The notes under the pieces are model-generated. The model had not been told where the DNA came from and did no database searches. It saw only the letters and a program-made list of their open reading frames with translations. Both the position numbers and the translations under genes were made by a program. A stretch of DNA of 64,000 nucleotides from Pseudomonas hefeiensis (lineage in GTDB: Bacteria; Pseudomonadota; Gammaproteobacteria; Pseudomonadales; Pseudomonadaceae), in contig NZ_CP117449.1 in the NCBI RefSeq assembly GCF_030687835.1, positions 5,270,001-5,334,000 of the forward strand. Direction: 5' to 3'. This document shows, one piece after another, positions 16,473 to 25,725 of the stretch; position 1 is the first letter of the stretch; every line of letters begins with the position of its first letter.

Positions 16473-17660
16473 GTGGCCACTTACTCGCTCGTCATCCGCC
16501 GCCTGATGATCGCTTCACTGACCATCGTCGTCAGCCGCGCCATTACCAGCCCGTTGCTCACCCTGTTCCTGAGCAACAAACTCGGTCTCAACCAACAGGA
16601 CGTCGGTTTGTTGCTGGGCATCGCGGTGTTCATCGCCACCCTGCTCGCGCTCTACGGCGGCTACATCATCGATCGCCTGGAGAAACGCCGGTTGCTGATC
16701 CTGACCATGCTCTCCAGCGCCATCGGATTCGTACTGCTGACCTTCGCCCAGAACCTCTACCTGACTACCCTGACCCTGGTGATCACCGAAACCGCGTCGG
16801 CCCTGTTCCTGATCGGTTCCAAGGCGATCCTCAGCGAGAACCTGCCCGTGGGCCAGCGGGCCAAGGCGTTTTCCCTGCGCTACACCCTTACCAATATCGG
16901 CTACGCCATCGGCCCGATGCTCGGCGTGGTGATTGCCGGGGTGTACCCGATTGCGCCGTTCCTGATTGCCGGCGCCATCGCTTTCGGCAGCATCTTCCTG
17001 ATGAGCGGCATTCCCAGCGACTCGGCCCCGGCCCCCGCGATCGGCCAGCCACAGAGTTTTCTGAAGACCCTGGTGACCCTGAAAAACGACCGCACGCTGA
17101 TCATGTTCACCTGCGGCTGCCTGCTCAGTACCGTGGTCCATGGGCGTTTTACCCTGTACCTGTCGCAATACCTGCTGGTGGTCGAGGACTCCCAGCGCGC
17201 GCTGCAAACCATGGCCGCCCTGCTCGCCTGCAATGCGATTGCGGTGATCCTGCTGCAATACCAGATAGGCCGCTTTCTCAAGCGCGAACAGCTACGTTAC
17301 TGGATCGCCGGTGGCACCAGCCTTTTCATCCTCGGTTTGATCGGCTTTAGCCTGGCCGACAGCCTGGTGTCCTGGTGCGTGGCGATGTTCATTTTCACCC
17401 TCGGCGAGATGATCATTTACCCTGCCGAGTTCCTCTTCGTTGACACCCTGGCTCCGGAAGAACTGCGCGGCAGCTACTACGGCGCGCAAAACCTCGCGGC
17501 CCTGGGCGGCGCGTTGAGCCCGGTGATCTGCGGCTTCCTGCTCATGCACACCCAAGCGCCAACGATGTTCTATGCCTTGAGCTTGTTGACCGCGCTGGGC
17601 GGCACACTGTGCTTCATGAGTGGTCGGCGAGTGGCGTTAAAGCAAAATAACTCACTTTAG
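16473..17660 (+). CDS. MFS transporter
   Basis: A 395-residue major-facilitator protein with about 12 hydrophobic helices. After the second helix comes YGGYIIDRLEKRRLLIL, the loop 2-3 motif. GTG 16473 is taken as start, though AAGGAT lies rather far upstream; ATG 16506 is an alternative that would cut into helix 1. It follows the MmgE/PrpD gene by 79 bp on the same strand and could export a product or be a second uptake route for the cluster substrate. Confidence 0.85.
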   Translation: MATYSLVIRRLMIASLTIVVSRAITSPLLTLFLSNKLGLNQQDVGLLLGIAVFIATLLALYGGYIIDRLEKRRLLILTMLSSAIGFVLLTFAQNLYLTTLTLVITETASALFLIGSKAILSENLPVGQRAKAFSLRYTLTNIGYAIGPMLGVVIAGVYPIAPFLIAGAIAFGSIFLMSGIPSDSAPAPAIGQPQSFLKTLVTLKNDRTLIMFTCGCLLSTVVHGRFTLYLSQYLLVVEDSQRALQTMAALLACNAIAVILLQYQIGRFLKREQLRYWIAGGTSLFILGLIGFSLADSLVSWCVAMFIFTLGEMIIYPAEFLFVDTLAPEELRGSYYGAQNLAALGGALSPVICGFLLMHTQAPTMFYALSLLTALGGTLCFMSGRRVALKQNNSL

Positions 17661-18359
17661 ATCTGCTTGCCGCGTACAGAACCATCCGTGCATTAACCCC
17701 GCCTGAAAGAACTGCACAGGGGCGTCAAACCCGGCGGCCTTAATAAGGCCCGCGACCTGTTGCACAGGCAGGATCGCAACATTGCTGGCGTAGGCAGTAC
17801 GCGCTCGCTCCAGCACTTCCGGCTGAAGACCATCGGAGGACATCAAGGTCATCCAACTGCGTAACAGCACCTCATAGGCCGGCGATTCGGTATCAGAGGC
17901 GAGGTCGGCGTTCGCCAATATTCCGTGGGGTTTAAGGCGCTGGGCAATCTCGCGAAAGAACGTGGTGCGGGCGCCGCCTTCTAACAAGAATTGGGAGACC
18001 AGAAAACAGGTAGCCGCGTCGTAGCGGGCCTCGGCGGCGAGCGTGTCAAGGTAACCTTCGTGAAAATGGCAGCGCGCGAGAAAGCCCTTCTGAACGGCCC
18101 TCTGTCGACAGACGTCAAGCATTGCGCCCGAAGGGTCGACAGCAGTGAAATGCCAGCCGGGGAAGCGCTCTGCCAGATGGGCAAGTTCCGCCCCCGTGCC
18201 AACGCCGACGCAGAGTATCCGGGCATTTTCCGGCAGACCGCTGAACTGAGATTCGAGCAGCAAATAGAGGGCGGCGCGAATCGGCGCCATCCTTTCCCAT
18301 TGCTTGTCGTAGCTGACAGCTTGCTGGTCGAACACTATCTTGAGTTCTTCATTGCGCAT
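17652..18359 (-). CDS. Class I SAM-dependent methyltransferase
   Basis: A 235-residue Rossmann-fold methyltransferase. SAM-binding motif I is ILCVGVGTGAELAHLA, followed by the acidic motif II FTAVDPSGAMLDVC; LKPHGILANADL is the post-motif region. The target is unknown. ATG 18359 has AAGGTG just upstream. Its 3' end overlaps the MFS gene by 9 bp tail to tail, so it is not part of that operon. Confidence 0.85.
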   Translation of the reverse strand: MRNEELKIVFDQQAVSYDKQWERMAPIRAALYLLLESQFSGLPENARILCVGVGTGAELAHLAERFPGWHFTAVDPSGAMLDVCRQRAVQKGFLARCHFHEGYLDTLAAEARYDAATCFLVSQFLLEGGARTTFFREIAQRLKPHGILANADLASDTESPAYEVLLRSWMTLMSSDGLQPEVLERARTAYASNVAILPVQQVAGLIKAAGFDAPVQFFQAGLMHGWFCTRQADLK

Positions 18360-18761
18360 AGGGCACCTTGAGTCGTGATAGATGCATCGCGTTAACCGCG
18401 GTACTGCTTTGAGTATCCCAGACCTGTCAAGCCCGACACATTTGCGGCCGCGATGCCACGGATCTGACCGACAGGGGCTTTGAACGTAGGATCTGGCCGC
18501 GTAATTGTCGCAAGGACGAACTCCCGATTGCTGAATGGCTGGAGGATGAGGTGGAGAAACGGGCGCAGGGCAGTTCGCCAGTTTGCTATCGATCCGAATT
18601 CCCCGGCCATTGATGTGAGCTGCTCGGCGGCATTTTCCGGGTGCAGTACATCGCGCAGGGAAGCCATTTTTCCGACGCGCGACAGGTTCTATAAGCATTA
18701 CTCGCTCAGCTTTCTCTCATTGCGGCCGATGCCTCTGGCTTAGGGCAAAGGAGCGCTATTG
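18360..18761. other. Intergenic region with a decayed coding fragment
   Basis: No intact gene. A plus-strand frame without a good start runs from ~18415 to a stop at 18612-18614 and ends EWLEDEVEKRAQGSSPVCYR. Its end is the first copy of the 87-bp repeat (18533-18619). The right end holds the aer ribosome site AAAGGAG at 18747-18753. Confidence 0.45.
18533..18619 (+). repeat. 87-bp direct repeat flanking aer, copy 1
   Basis: Matches 20346-20432 with about eight mismatches. In the shared reading frame EWLEDEVEK..QGSSPVCYRSE.PGH-stop, five of them are synonymous, so both copies descend from a protein-coding 3' end. Confidence 0.7.
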
Positions 18762-20327
18762 ATGAGAAACAACCAACCCGTTACGCAGCGCGAGGTGACC
18801 CTCGGACCTCAACAAAAACTTATCTCGACAACCGATGCACGAGGCGTCATCACCTACTGTAACGATGCTTTCGTCGAGATAAGCGGTTTCAACAAGGTGG
18901 ACCTCATCGGCGCGCCGCAAAATATCGTTCGTCACCCCGATGTACCTTCTGCCGTATTCGCCCATATGTGGGGGGCGCTAAAGCAGGGCAAACCGTGGAT
19001 GGGAATCGTCAAGAACCGCTCGAAAAACGGCGATCACTATTGGGTCAATGCCTACGTCACGCCGATTTTCGAAGGCAGTCAGGTCGTTGGCTACGAATCG
19101 GTCAGAGTGAAGCCAACCGCCGAACAGATCCGTCGCGCCGAAATGCTCTACAAGCGCATCAGTCTCGGAAAATCAGCCGTCCCAGGCAGTGACAGATGGC
19201 AACCCGCCCTGCTCGCTTGGCTGCCGGTTTTGGTCATGAGTTTAGTGGGCACGCTGGGTGGTGCGCTGCTGAGTATTCCTGAAGCGATTATTCTCGCTGT
19301 CGCAGCATCGGTTCCAATCGGGCTGTTTGTGTCGCATTGGCAAAACCGAGGCGCGTTGCGCCTGCTGGAATTGGCAGAAGCCTCAACCTCCGACGCGTTG
19401 CTGGCGAAAATGTACAGCGATGAGCGCGGCCCTCAGGCGCGTCTTGAAACGGCATTCGTTAGCCAGACATCCCGGCTCAAGACCTGCCTCACTCGACTGC
19501 AAGATACGGCAGAACAATTGAACCAACTCGCCGGCAGATCCGATAGTCTTGCTGTCGACAGCTCCCGCGGACTTGAACGCCAACGCGTGGAGACCGAGCA
19601 AGTATCGACCGCCGTCAATCAGATGGCAGCCACCACACAAGAAGTCGCCAGCCACGTTCAACGCACCGCTGATGCTACCCAGCAAGCCAACGTGCTTACC
19701 GGGCGTGGACGCGAGGTGGCTCGGGACACCCGCGAAGCTATTGAGCGCCTCTCGGCGGTGGTGGGTGAAACCGGGCTCACAGTCGCGCAATTGGCTAAGG
19801 ACAGCAACGAAATCGGCACAGTGGTGGACGTGATCAAAGGCATTGCCGATCAGACCAACCTGCTGGCACTGAACGCGGCCATTGAAGCCGCTCGCGCAGG
19901 AGACATGGGTCGAGGTTTTGCCGTAGTCGCCGATGAAGTCCGTCAGTTGGCCCAGCGCACGACGGAGTCGACCGCACAAATCCATAGCCTGATTTCAAAG
20001 CTGCAGACTTCGTCCAACAACGCCGTGAAGACCATGGAGAGCGGGCATCGCCAGGCCGAAGAAGGCGTGACGCGGGTGCTTGAAGCGGACAAAGCCTTGG
20101 TGGGCATCAGTGAAGCCGTCGCACACATTACCGACATGACCAGCCAGATTGCCGCTGCGACTGAAGAGCAAACTGCGGTTGCCGAGGAAATCAGCCGCAA
20201 CATCCACACCATCGCGAATCTGGCGGATCAAACGTCGGAGCAAGCAAGGCATTCGGCGGAGCTCAGCAAGGAATTGACCCAGACGGCCAAGACTCAGTAT
20301 TCGTTGGTTGAACGGTTTAATCGATAG
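18762..20327 (+). CDS. aer: Aerotaxis receptor Aer
   Basis: A 521-residue energy/oxygen-sensing chemoreceptor. The N-terminal PAS domain (about 20-115) has [20 protein letters not shown] and the FAD-site segment [22 protein letters not shown] central hydrophobic pair ([22 protein letters not shown] and [16 protein letters not shown]) anchors it in the inner membrane, with no periplasmic domain. The MCP signalling domain contains the hairpin tip [37 protein letters not shown]. Length and sequence fit Pseudomonas Aer. AAAGGAG precedes ATG 18762 by 8 bases. It is flanked by the 87-bp repeat. Confidence 0.95.
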   Translation: MRNNQPVTQREVTLGPQQKLISTTDARGVITYCNDAFVEISGFNKVDLIGAPQNIVRHPDVPSAVFAHMWGALKQGKPWMGIVKNRSKNGDHYWVNAYVTPIFEGSQVVGYESVRVKPTAEQIRRAEMLYKRISLGKSAVPGSDRWQPALLAWLPVLVMSLVGTLGGALLSIPEAIILAVAASVPIGLFVSHWQNRGALRLLELAEASTSDALLAKMYSDERGPQARLETAFVSQTSRLKTCLTRLQDTAEQLNQLAGRSDSLAVDSSRGLERQRVETEQVSTAVNQMAATTQEVASHVQRTADATQQANVLTGRGREVARDTREAIERLSAVVGETGLTVAQLAKDSNEIGTVVDVIKGIADQTNLLALNAAIEAARAGDMGRGFAVVADEVRQLAQRTTESTAQIHSLISKLQTSSNNAVKTMESGHRQAEEGVTRVLEADKALVGISEAVAHITDMTSQIAAATEEQTAVAEEISRNIHTIANLADQTSEQARHSAELSKELTQTAKTQYSLVERFNR

Positions 20328-20345
20328 TTCGCGGTGGTGTTGGCC

Positions 20346-20432
20346 GAATGGCTTGAGGATGAGGTGGAGAAGCAGGTGCAGGGGAGTTCGCCGGTTTGCT
20401 ATCGATCCGAACTCCCCGGCCACTGATGTGAG
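20346..20432 (+). repeat. 87-bp direct repeat flanking aer, copy 2
   Basis: Second copy of the coding remnant at 18533-18619, in the same orientation, 18 bp after the aer stop and in frame with it. Only ~28 codons remain, ending in GH-stop. Confidence 0.7.
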
Positions 20433-20448
20433 GTGAATTTGATTCCGA

Positions 20449-21072
20449 TCAGTGGAGTGCGGCTCCTTGAAACTCACCGAATTCATCCTCGTGATCAAAC
20501 TCCAACAGGTAGCTTTCGGTCACATGCCCACCGGGAAGGACGTAGCTTGCCAGTAGCGCATGCAGGTCGTTGCACAGGTGGGTCCTCGATTGATAAGCAC
20601 CGACACCGTAGTTGGGGTCAAAGAGTCTGCCCGTCTGGCCCTCATCGAAGGACGCCGCGATGGCGTGAGCACCGCGGCCCTGCGGACCACCGACGAAATA
20701 GAACGAGATAATGAAGTGGCGTGCCCCAGTCCTCTGGAGGACGTCGAGGACGATGTGGCTGGCAACGCCATCAGCGTAAGCCGTCTCTTTGATCGAGTCG
20801 CGTCCGATGACCGCATCGGCGGTGCTGCCCATCGCCACGAGTTCGCCCAACGTCATTGACTCGCTCAGCATCTCCTGCGTCCGGGAGACGTCCTCCTTCC
20901 TGGCCCGCAACGTGGCGAAACAGTCAAAGGGCGCACCGATCTTGGCCCAGAGCGTACTGAAACCGAAGCACACGCCCAGGCCCTCCCCTCCATACCAAGG
21001 AATTCCCCCACCTAATAGGGCTCCTTGCCCTTCCCATCTTCTGCTCTGGTGTGCTCGGGGGAAGGTGAACAT
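20449..21072 (-). CDS. YopT-type (C58-like) cysteine protease domain protein
   Basis: A 207-residue protein with a papain-like triad in C58 order: Cys35 in GVCFGFSTLW, His136 in GAHAIAA and Asp152 in FDPNYG. YopT, AvrPphB and their relatives share this pattern; many are effectors or toxins delivered to other cells. The N-terminus (FPRAHQSRRWEGQGALLGGG) shows no signal peptide, which fits export by a secretion system or action in the cytoplasm. Start ATG 21072 has GGAG upstream. No secretion gene or immunity partner lies next to it. The family is inferred from the motif; the target is unknown. Confidence 0.7.
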   Translation of the reverse strand: MFTFPRAHQSRRWEGQGALLGGGIPWYGGEGLGVCFGFSTLWAKIGAPFDCFATLRARKEDVSRTQEMLSESMTLGELVAMGSTADAVIGRDSIKETAYADGVASHIVLDVLQRTGARHFIISFYFVGGPQGRGAHAIAASFDEGQTGRLFDPNYGVGAYQSRTHLCNDLHALLASYVLPGGHVTESYLLEFDHEDEFGEFQGAALH

Positions 21073-21165
21073 GGGGGCTTTCTCCAGGGGGGTGACGGTT
21101 CCTGTCAACGGTAGACGAGGGCCAACCCGGGCGCCATTTTCCTGGTGCATTGTGTTGGATGGTTT

Positions 21166-21209
21166 GGGGCTGCTGCGCAGCCCAGCGGGGATAAATCCCC
21201 TCGCCACAA
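21166..21209. repeat. REP element, near-twin of the one at 7689
   Basis: Same GGGCTGCTGCGCAGCCC plus GGGGATAAATCCCCTCGCCAC unit. The downstream ~35 bp (GTTCGGGTGT..CCGTACGGCGGGA) also match the copy at 7689-7768. Confidence 0.85.
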
Positions 21210-21338
21210 GTTCGGGTGTTCTCGCGTGCCGTACGGCGGGAGGGTTCGGTGTAGGGCGGGCGAAAAAGCACAACACCGGCGCATGGCCGGTGTCGTGTTC
21301 ATTGGGTTTAGCGGTGGGCAATGGCGCCCATGGGTTGC

Positions 21339-23594
21339 TTAGAAGCGGTACTTCGCCGAAGCGGTGAGGCTGCGCGGTGCGCCGTAGGTCAGGGCTCCGT
21401 AGGCGTCGAAGATATCGAAGTACTTTTCGTCGGTGACGTTGTTGGCATTCACCTGCGCCGAGAGGTTGTCGGTGATTTCGTAACGCGCCATCAGGTTGAC
21501 CAGGGCGTAGGCATCTTGCTGGATCTTCTCGGGGTTGCCGGCCGGATTGGTGGCGTAGGTGTAGATCGAGTCTTGCCAGTTAACGCCGCCGCCGATGGTC
21601 AGTTTATTGAAGGCACCTGGCAGGCGATAGGTGGTGAAGGTACGCAGTAACTTGGTGGGGTACAGCGTGTTCACTTCGTTGCCATCAGCATCTTCGGCGG
21701 TGAATTGGGTGTAGCCCACCGAGGCGTTCCAGTCGGTTGCCAGTTCGCCGGAGACTTCCAGCTCGAAGCCCTTGCTGGTGGCGCCTTCGCTGGCTTCGTA
21801 GGCATAACCGCCGACGGGGTTCGAAGGGTCGATCAACTGGCCGGTGCTCTGGCCCAGGTTGTCCTGTTTGATCTGGAAAATCGCAGCGGAAGCGTTCAAA
21901 CGGCCCTCGAAGAATTCACCTTTGAGCCCCATTTCATTGCTTTCACCCACGATGGGCTCCAGTGTCTGGCCGCTGCTGTCGCGCACCGACTGCGGCAGGA
22001 AAATTTCCGTGTAGCTGGCATAGGCCGAGATATTGTCGGTGAGGTCATAAACAATGCCGGCATAGGGCGTTAGCTCGTTATCAACATCGATCTTGCTGAC
22101 TTCTGAATAGATGTCATCACTGGTCTTTTCGTACCAGCTTTCACGGGCGCCAAGAATCACTTTCAAGTCATCGGTCACGTTCAAGCGGGTGGCGGCGAAG
22201 AGGCCTTTTTGCCGGGTTTCGCTGTAGCCGTAGTCGGACCGTGGCCCCCACACCGGCTCGGGGAAGTTGCCGTTATAAGCATCGAAATTGGCCACGCCGC
22301 CAAAACCGGTTTGCGCATTGAGTGCATCGGCGTCGAACTTCTGTTTGCTGTCCACGTAACCGAAGGCCAACTCGTGCTCACGGCCCAGCAACGAGAACGG
22401 GCCATTGAAACGAATGCTGTAGTCATCCTGGGTGGTTTCAGTCTTGTAGGTCGCCGGGAACGAACTCATCCCGGAGCTGCCATCCCTGCCGGGATTGCCG
22501 GAAAGGTACAGCAGGGAGGAGTCGCCAGTGCGTTCGCCGCGGTTGTAGCTGAGGTTGACTTGCCAGTCGTTGGCAAAGGTGTGGTCGAGGTTGATGAAGT
22601 AGGTTTCGTAAGTGGTGTCCCACTTGCTCCAATCGGCGGAGGTGGTCTTCGAGCGGCTCCAGCGAGTACGGCTGCCGTCGGCGTACCAGACGGGCAGGCC
22701 GCCCCACATCGGCGAATCCTCTTTGGTTTCCTGTCGGCTCAAACCGAACCACAGCGTGGTGTTCGGCGTCAGGTCGATGTCCATGGTGCCGTAGAGGGTT
22801 TGGCGCTGGGTCGAGTTCATGTCCATCCAGCTATCGCCCTCGTTGGTCTCCCCGACCAGACGCGCGCGAATGGTGCCTTCCTCGTTCAACGCGCTCGACA
22901 CATCAGCCTCAACGCCATAGGTGTCCCATGTGCCGGCGCTCAGTTCTACCGAACCCTTGAGCTCAGTGCTGCTGGCGCGCTTGCGCACCATATTGATGGA
23001 CGCGGAGGGATCGCCGGCCCCCGTCATCAAACCGTTAGCACCGCGCACGACTTCAACCCGGTCATACATCGCCAGGCTGCTGAAAATTTCTCCTGAACTC
23101 CATGGCTGCTCGTAGATGGTGGGTACGCCATCAATCATCAACGAGTTGAGTTCAAAACCCCGGGCGTTGAACTGCGCCCGGCTTGTTTCGTAGCGGTTGA
23201 CCGAAACCCCGGTGGCGTTATTGACCACGTCGAGAATGGTTTTCAGGTCCTGGTCTTGAATGCGCTGCTGGGTAACGACACTGACCGACTGTGGGGTTTC
23301 GCGCAAAGACATGCTCAATGGCGTGGCCGTGCGCGCCGCGTCAGTGGTGTACGAGTGGGTGTCTTCGGTGACGGCACTGCGCTCGCGGGGAGCAGTCTCC
23401 GTGATCGAGATAGGGGCCAGGGTGAGAGAATTTTCCGACTCGACCTGCTCGACCTGCTCCGCCGCCTGTACAGAGGGCCCGCAGAAGACGATACCGATCG
23501 CCAGCATGTGCACTGAAAGAGCCAGGGGCCGAAGTGCCAAAGGCGGGCGTGGGGCAGCAGTGTTTTGTGCGCAGGAGAGGTTGGAGGCGGACAT
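21339..23594 (-). CDS. TonB-dependent siderophore receptor, FhuE/FpvA-like
   Basis: A 751-residue outer-membrane receptor for a ferric siderophore. A long signal region ends near SVQAAEQ; LTLAPISITE is the likely TonB box. The plug has RETPQSVSVVTQQRIQDQ, GVSVNRYETSRAQFNARGF and YDRVEVVRGANGLMTGAGDPSASINMVRKR, all typical of the siderophore group. The 22-strand barrel ends in the C-terminal YRF needed for BAM insertion. No extra N-terminal signalling domain is present, so it is not a transducer for surface signalling. Regulation by iron is likely (palindrome at 23669-23685). FhuE-like is my best guess; the ligand cannot be read from sequence. Confidence 0.93.
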   Translation of the reverse strand: MSASNLSCAQNTAAPRPPLALRPLALSVHMLAIGIVFCGPSVQAAEQVEQVESENSLTLAPISITETAPRERSAVTEDTHSYTTDAARTATPLSMSLRETPQSVSVVTQQRIQDQDLKTILDVVNNATGVSVNRYETSRAQFNARGFELNSLMIDGVPTIYEQPWSSGEIFSSLAMYDRVEVVRGANGLMTGAGDPSASINMVRKRASSTELKGSVELSAGTWDTYGVEADVSSALNEEGTIRARLVGETNEGDSWMDMNSTQRQTLYGTMDIDLTPNTTLWFGLSRQETKEDSPMWGGLPVWYADGSRTRWSRSKTTSADWSKWDTTYETYFINLDHTFANDWQVNLSYNRGERTGDSSLLYLSGNPGRDGSSGMSSFPATYKTETTQDDYSIRFNGPFSLLGREHELAFGYVDSKQKFDADALNAQTGFGGVANFDAYNGNFPEPVWGPRSDYGYSETRQKGLFAATRLNVTDDLKVILGARESWYEKTSDDIYSEVSKIDVDNELTPYAGIVYDLTDNISAYASYTEIFLPQSVRDSSGQTLEPIVGESNEMGLKGEFFEGRLNASAAIFQIKQDNLGQSTGQLIDPSNPVGGYAYEASEGATSKGFELEVSGELATDWNASVGYTQFTAEDADGNEVNTLYPTKLLRTFTTYRLPGAFNKLTIGGGVNWQDSIYTYATNPAGNPEKIQQDAYALVNLMARYEITDNLSAQVNANNVTDEKYFDIFDAYGALTYGAPRSLTASAKYRF

Positions 23595-23668
23595 GGGGAC
23601 TCACGTGTGATTGGCGTTATTGAGAATGCCTATCATACGTAAACTCATCCTGAATCCAAATAGGATTA

Positions 23669-23685
23669 ATACTCAATTGAGATTG
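23669..23685 (-). promoter_or_regulatory. Candidate Fur operator of the siderophore receptor
   Basis: AT-rich inverted repeat centred on CTCAATTGAG (23672-23681), 75-90 bp upstream of the receptor start. It resembles a diverged 7-1-7 Fur box; position and gene type support it more than the match does. Confidence 0.4.
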
Positions 23686-23838
23686 AATACCATGTTAGCC
23701 CGCCCCGCGCATTCCACGGCCGGGGGCTCTGAGCGAAACCTTACCGAGCCGCCCTCCCTGAGCTGTCCCATCCGTCATCGCGTCGAACATTGTTCAGGCG
23801 TCTGGAAAGCCTTGGCGTGGGCTTGTCCATATGAACCA

Positions 23839-24384
23839 TCAAACACAAAGCAAACCCCGAAACCCTCGGGCCGCGTAATACGACTGCACGCCATTGTGGT
23901 AGATGAACACTCGCTCATAACGGTAATCACCGAACAGCGCCCCGCCGAGCGTGCGAAGTTCAGGGGGCGTCGCCAGCCAACTGGAAGTCTTGGCATCAAA
24001 CTCACCGAGCGTTTGCAGGGCGCGGTATTGGTCTTCCGTCAGCAGGGCGATGCCCATCGCTTCGGCCATTTCGACGGCGCTGCCCTTGGGTTTGTTTTCC
24101 TTGCGCGCGTCCAGAGCGGCGCGGTCGTAGCAGAGGCTTCGGCGGCCGGTCGGGCTTTCTTTGGCGCAATCGCAGAAAGTGATGAGGCCGGACTCTTTGT
24201 TCTGGTCGATGACGTCGGGTTCGCCGCCGGTGGCTTCCATGGCCTGGAGGGATTTGAGGGCGTTGGGGTTGGCTTCGAGTCGGGTTTGGACGTCGGCCCA
24301 GGGGATGTTGGGATGGCGCTGGGGGTTTTGGTCGAAGCGGGTTTTCAGGGTTCTGAGGAGGTTTTCCTGATCTTGTTTTTTCAT
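23839..24384 (-). CDS. DUF4256 domain-containing protein
   Basis: A 181-residue protein matching DUF4256 along its length: LLRTLKTRFDQNPQRHPNIPWADVQ, MEATGGEPDVI, CAKESPTGRRSLCYDR, DARKENKPKGSAVEMAEAMGIALLTEEQ-like segment and the end YHNGVQSYYAARGFRG. The role of the family is unknown. ATG 24384 places the start where other family members begin; a TTG at 24417 would add an unsupported tail. It stands alone between the receptor and a GNAT gene transcribed away from it. Confidence 0.85.
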   Translation of the reverse strand: MKKQDQENLLRTLKTRFDQNPQRHPNIPWADVQTRLEANPNALKSLQAMEATGGEPDVIDQNKESGLITFCDCAKESPTGRRSLCYDRAALDARKENKPKGSAVEMAEAMGIALLTEDQYRALQTLGEFDAKTSSWLATPPELRTLGGALFGDYRYERVFIYHNGVQSYYAARGFRGLLCV

Positions 24385-24515
24385 GACTCTGACGTCCGCT
24401 AGCAATCGGTTGCTCAATGATAGTTACTTCGGAACGTCCAATTAAGGTGCATAAACTCACGGACCTGCCTGAAGATAGTCGTATTCAGCTCAAGTAAGGC
24501 GCAGAGGCTTACCAA

Positions 24516-25049
24516 ATGGTTATAGAAAATGCGCCAGGCGCTCTGCTGAATTTTCGTCCGGTTAACCTCAGTCAAGACGGCAATGTTTGCGTAGGTTTCT
24601 TTGAAGACATGCTGCTCTGTGCGTTCGGTTCAGCACAACAGATTCAAAGCCCAGATGGCAAGCAGCGTTACCTTCAGTCGTTACGAGAAAAGGCAGCCGA
24701 GGTTCCTGGCAGCATTGTCCATGCCTGGGATGAAACACGAATTGTGGGGCAGATAGAGATGTCGCTGCTGAAGACAGAACCTGCGGTGGGTTACATCCAC
24801 TTTTTCTATCTCACCCCTGAGTGGCGATCACGCGGTGCTGGGAAGTTGCTGCTCGCTTACGCGACCAACTTTCTTGCAGGGCTGGGCTGCGAGCGGATGA
24901 GATTGTCGGTGAGCGAAACGAACCAGAGGGCGGCGCGGTTTTATAGTCACCATGGCTGGACTGATATAGGGCCCAGGCAAGATAGGCCAGAACTGCCCTT
25001 GCGCTTGATGGAAAAGGCTATTGGCTCGACGCAAACGGCAAGCGTTTGA
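24516..25049 (+). CDS. GNAT family N-acetyltransferase
   Basis: A 177-residue acetyltransferase using acetyl-CoA. The GNAT core is IVGQIEMSLLK (strands 2-3), YIHFFYLTPEWRSRGAGKLLLAYA (motif A with the R/Q-x-x-G-x-A/G loop as RSRGAG) and LSVSETNQRAARFYSHHGW (motif B). The first 60 residues vary between members and may set the substrate. Start ATG 24516 follows AGAGG. The substrate is unknown. Confidence 0.88.
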   Translation: MVIENAPGALLNFRPVNLSQDGNVCVGFFEDMLLCAFGSAQQIQSPDGKQRYLQSLREKAAEVPGSIVHAWDETRIVGQIEMSLLKTEPAVGYIHFFYLTPEWRSRGAGKLLLAYATNFLAGLGCERMRLSVSETNQRAARFYSHHGWTDIGPRQDRPELPLRLMEKAIGSTQTASV

Positions 25050-25266
25050 TCGAGATTTTCCAGGAAGCTTCAGCCTCGGTTGAATCATGTTTTTCGCACG
25101 GCATCAGAAGCATTGATAGCGTGCGGTATTCCTGTTCCAAACAGCGCGCGTTCGTGGTGGATGTGCCGGCGTCTTCGCGAGCAAGGCTTCGTGTTGAGAA
25201 GACATTCCAGCATGAATAGCTAAGGTGAAGTAACCCGTAGCGTCCACTGAGCACATGAGGCCTGTT

Positions 25267-25683
25267 ATGAAGAACTTCACGATTCAATGTATTGACCATA
25301 TCGTCCTGCGGGTGAAGGACCTCGATCGCAGTCTCGCGTTCTACACCTCGGTGCTCGGTTGCGAACTCAAGAAGCGCCGGGACGATCTTGGGATGCTCCA
25401 CCTCAGCACCGGTGTTTCGATGATTGATCTGGTTGCCGTCGACGGGCCGCTGGGTCGCGAGGGTGGGCCGGCGGCTGGCAAGCAAGGGCACAATGTCGAC
25501 CACCTCTGCTTGCGCATCGAGCCGTTCGATGAACAAGCCCTCCTCGCTCATTTGGCCTCAGCCGGCCTGAGCGTTGAGAAAGCGCAGATGCGCTATGGCG
25601 CGCAGGGTAATGGTTGGTCGATCTACTGCTTCGATCCGGACGGCAACCAGATCGAGTTGAAGGGCCCGGCGCTGAAGCCCTGA
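25267..25683 (+). CDS. VOC (glyoxalase/dioxygenase fold) family protein
   Basis: A 138-residue two-module metalloprotein of the vicinal-oxygen-chelate superfamily. Module 1 has IDHIVLRVKDLDRSLAFYTSVLG with the metal-site His; module 2 has HNVDHLCLRIE and ends with YCFDPDGNQIEL, the usual terminal Glu ligand. This layout is that of small glyoxalase-like or fosfomycin-resistance-like enzymes, but no diagnostic substrate residues are seen. ATG 25267 is preferred over 25255, as MKNFTIQ begins the conserved fold. Confidence 0.88.
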   Translation: MKNFTIQCIDHIVLRVKDLDRSLAFYTSVLGCELKKRRDDLGMLHLSTGVSMIDLVAVDGPLGREGGPAAGKQGHNVDHLCLRIEPFDEQALLAHLASAGLSVEKAQMRYGAQGNGWSIYCFDPDGNQIELKGPALKP

Positions 25684-25725
25684 ACTTCACGGTCGGTCTG
25701 GGCCAGTGATGCTGAATGTGACGCC

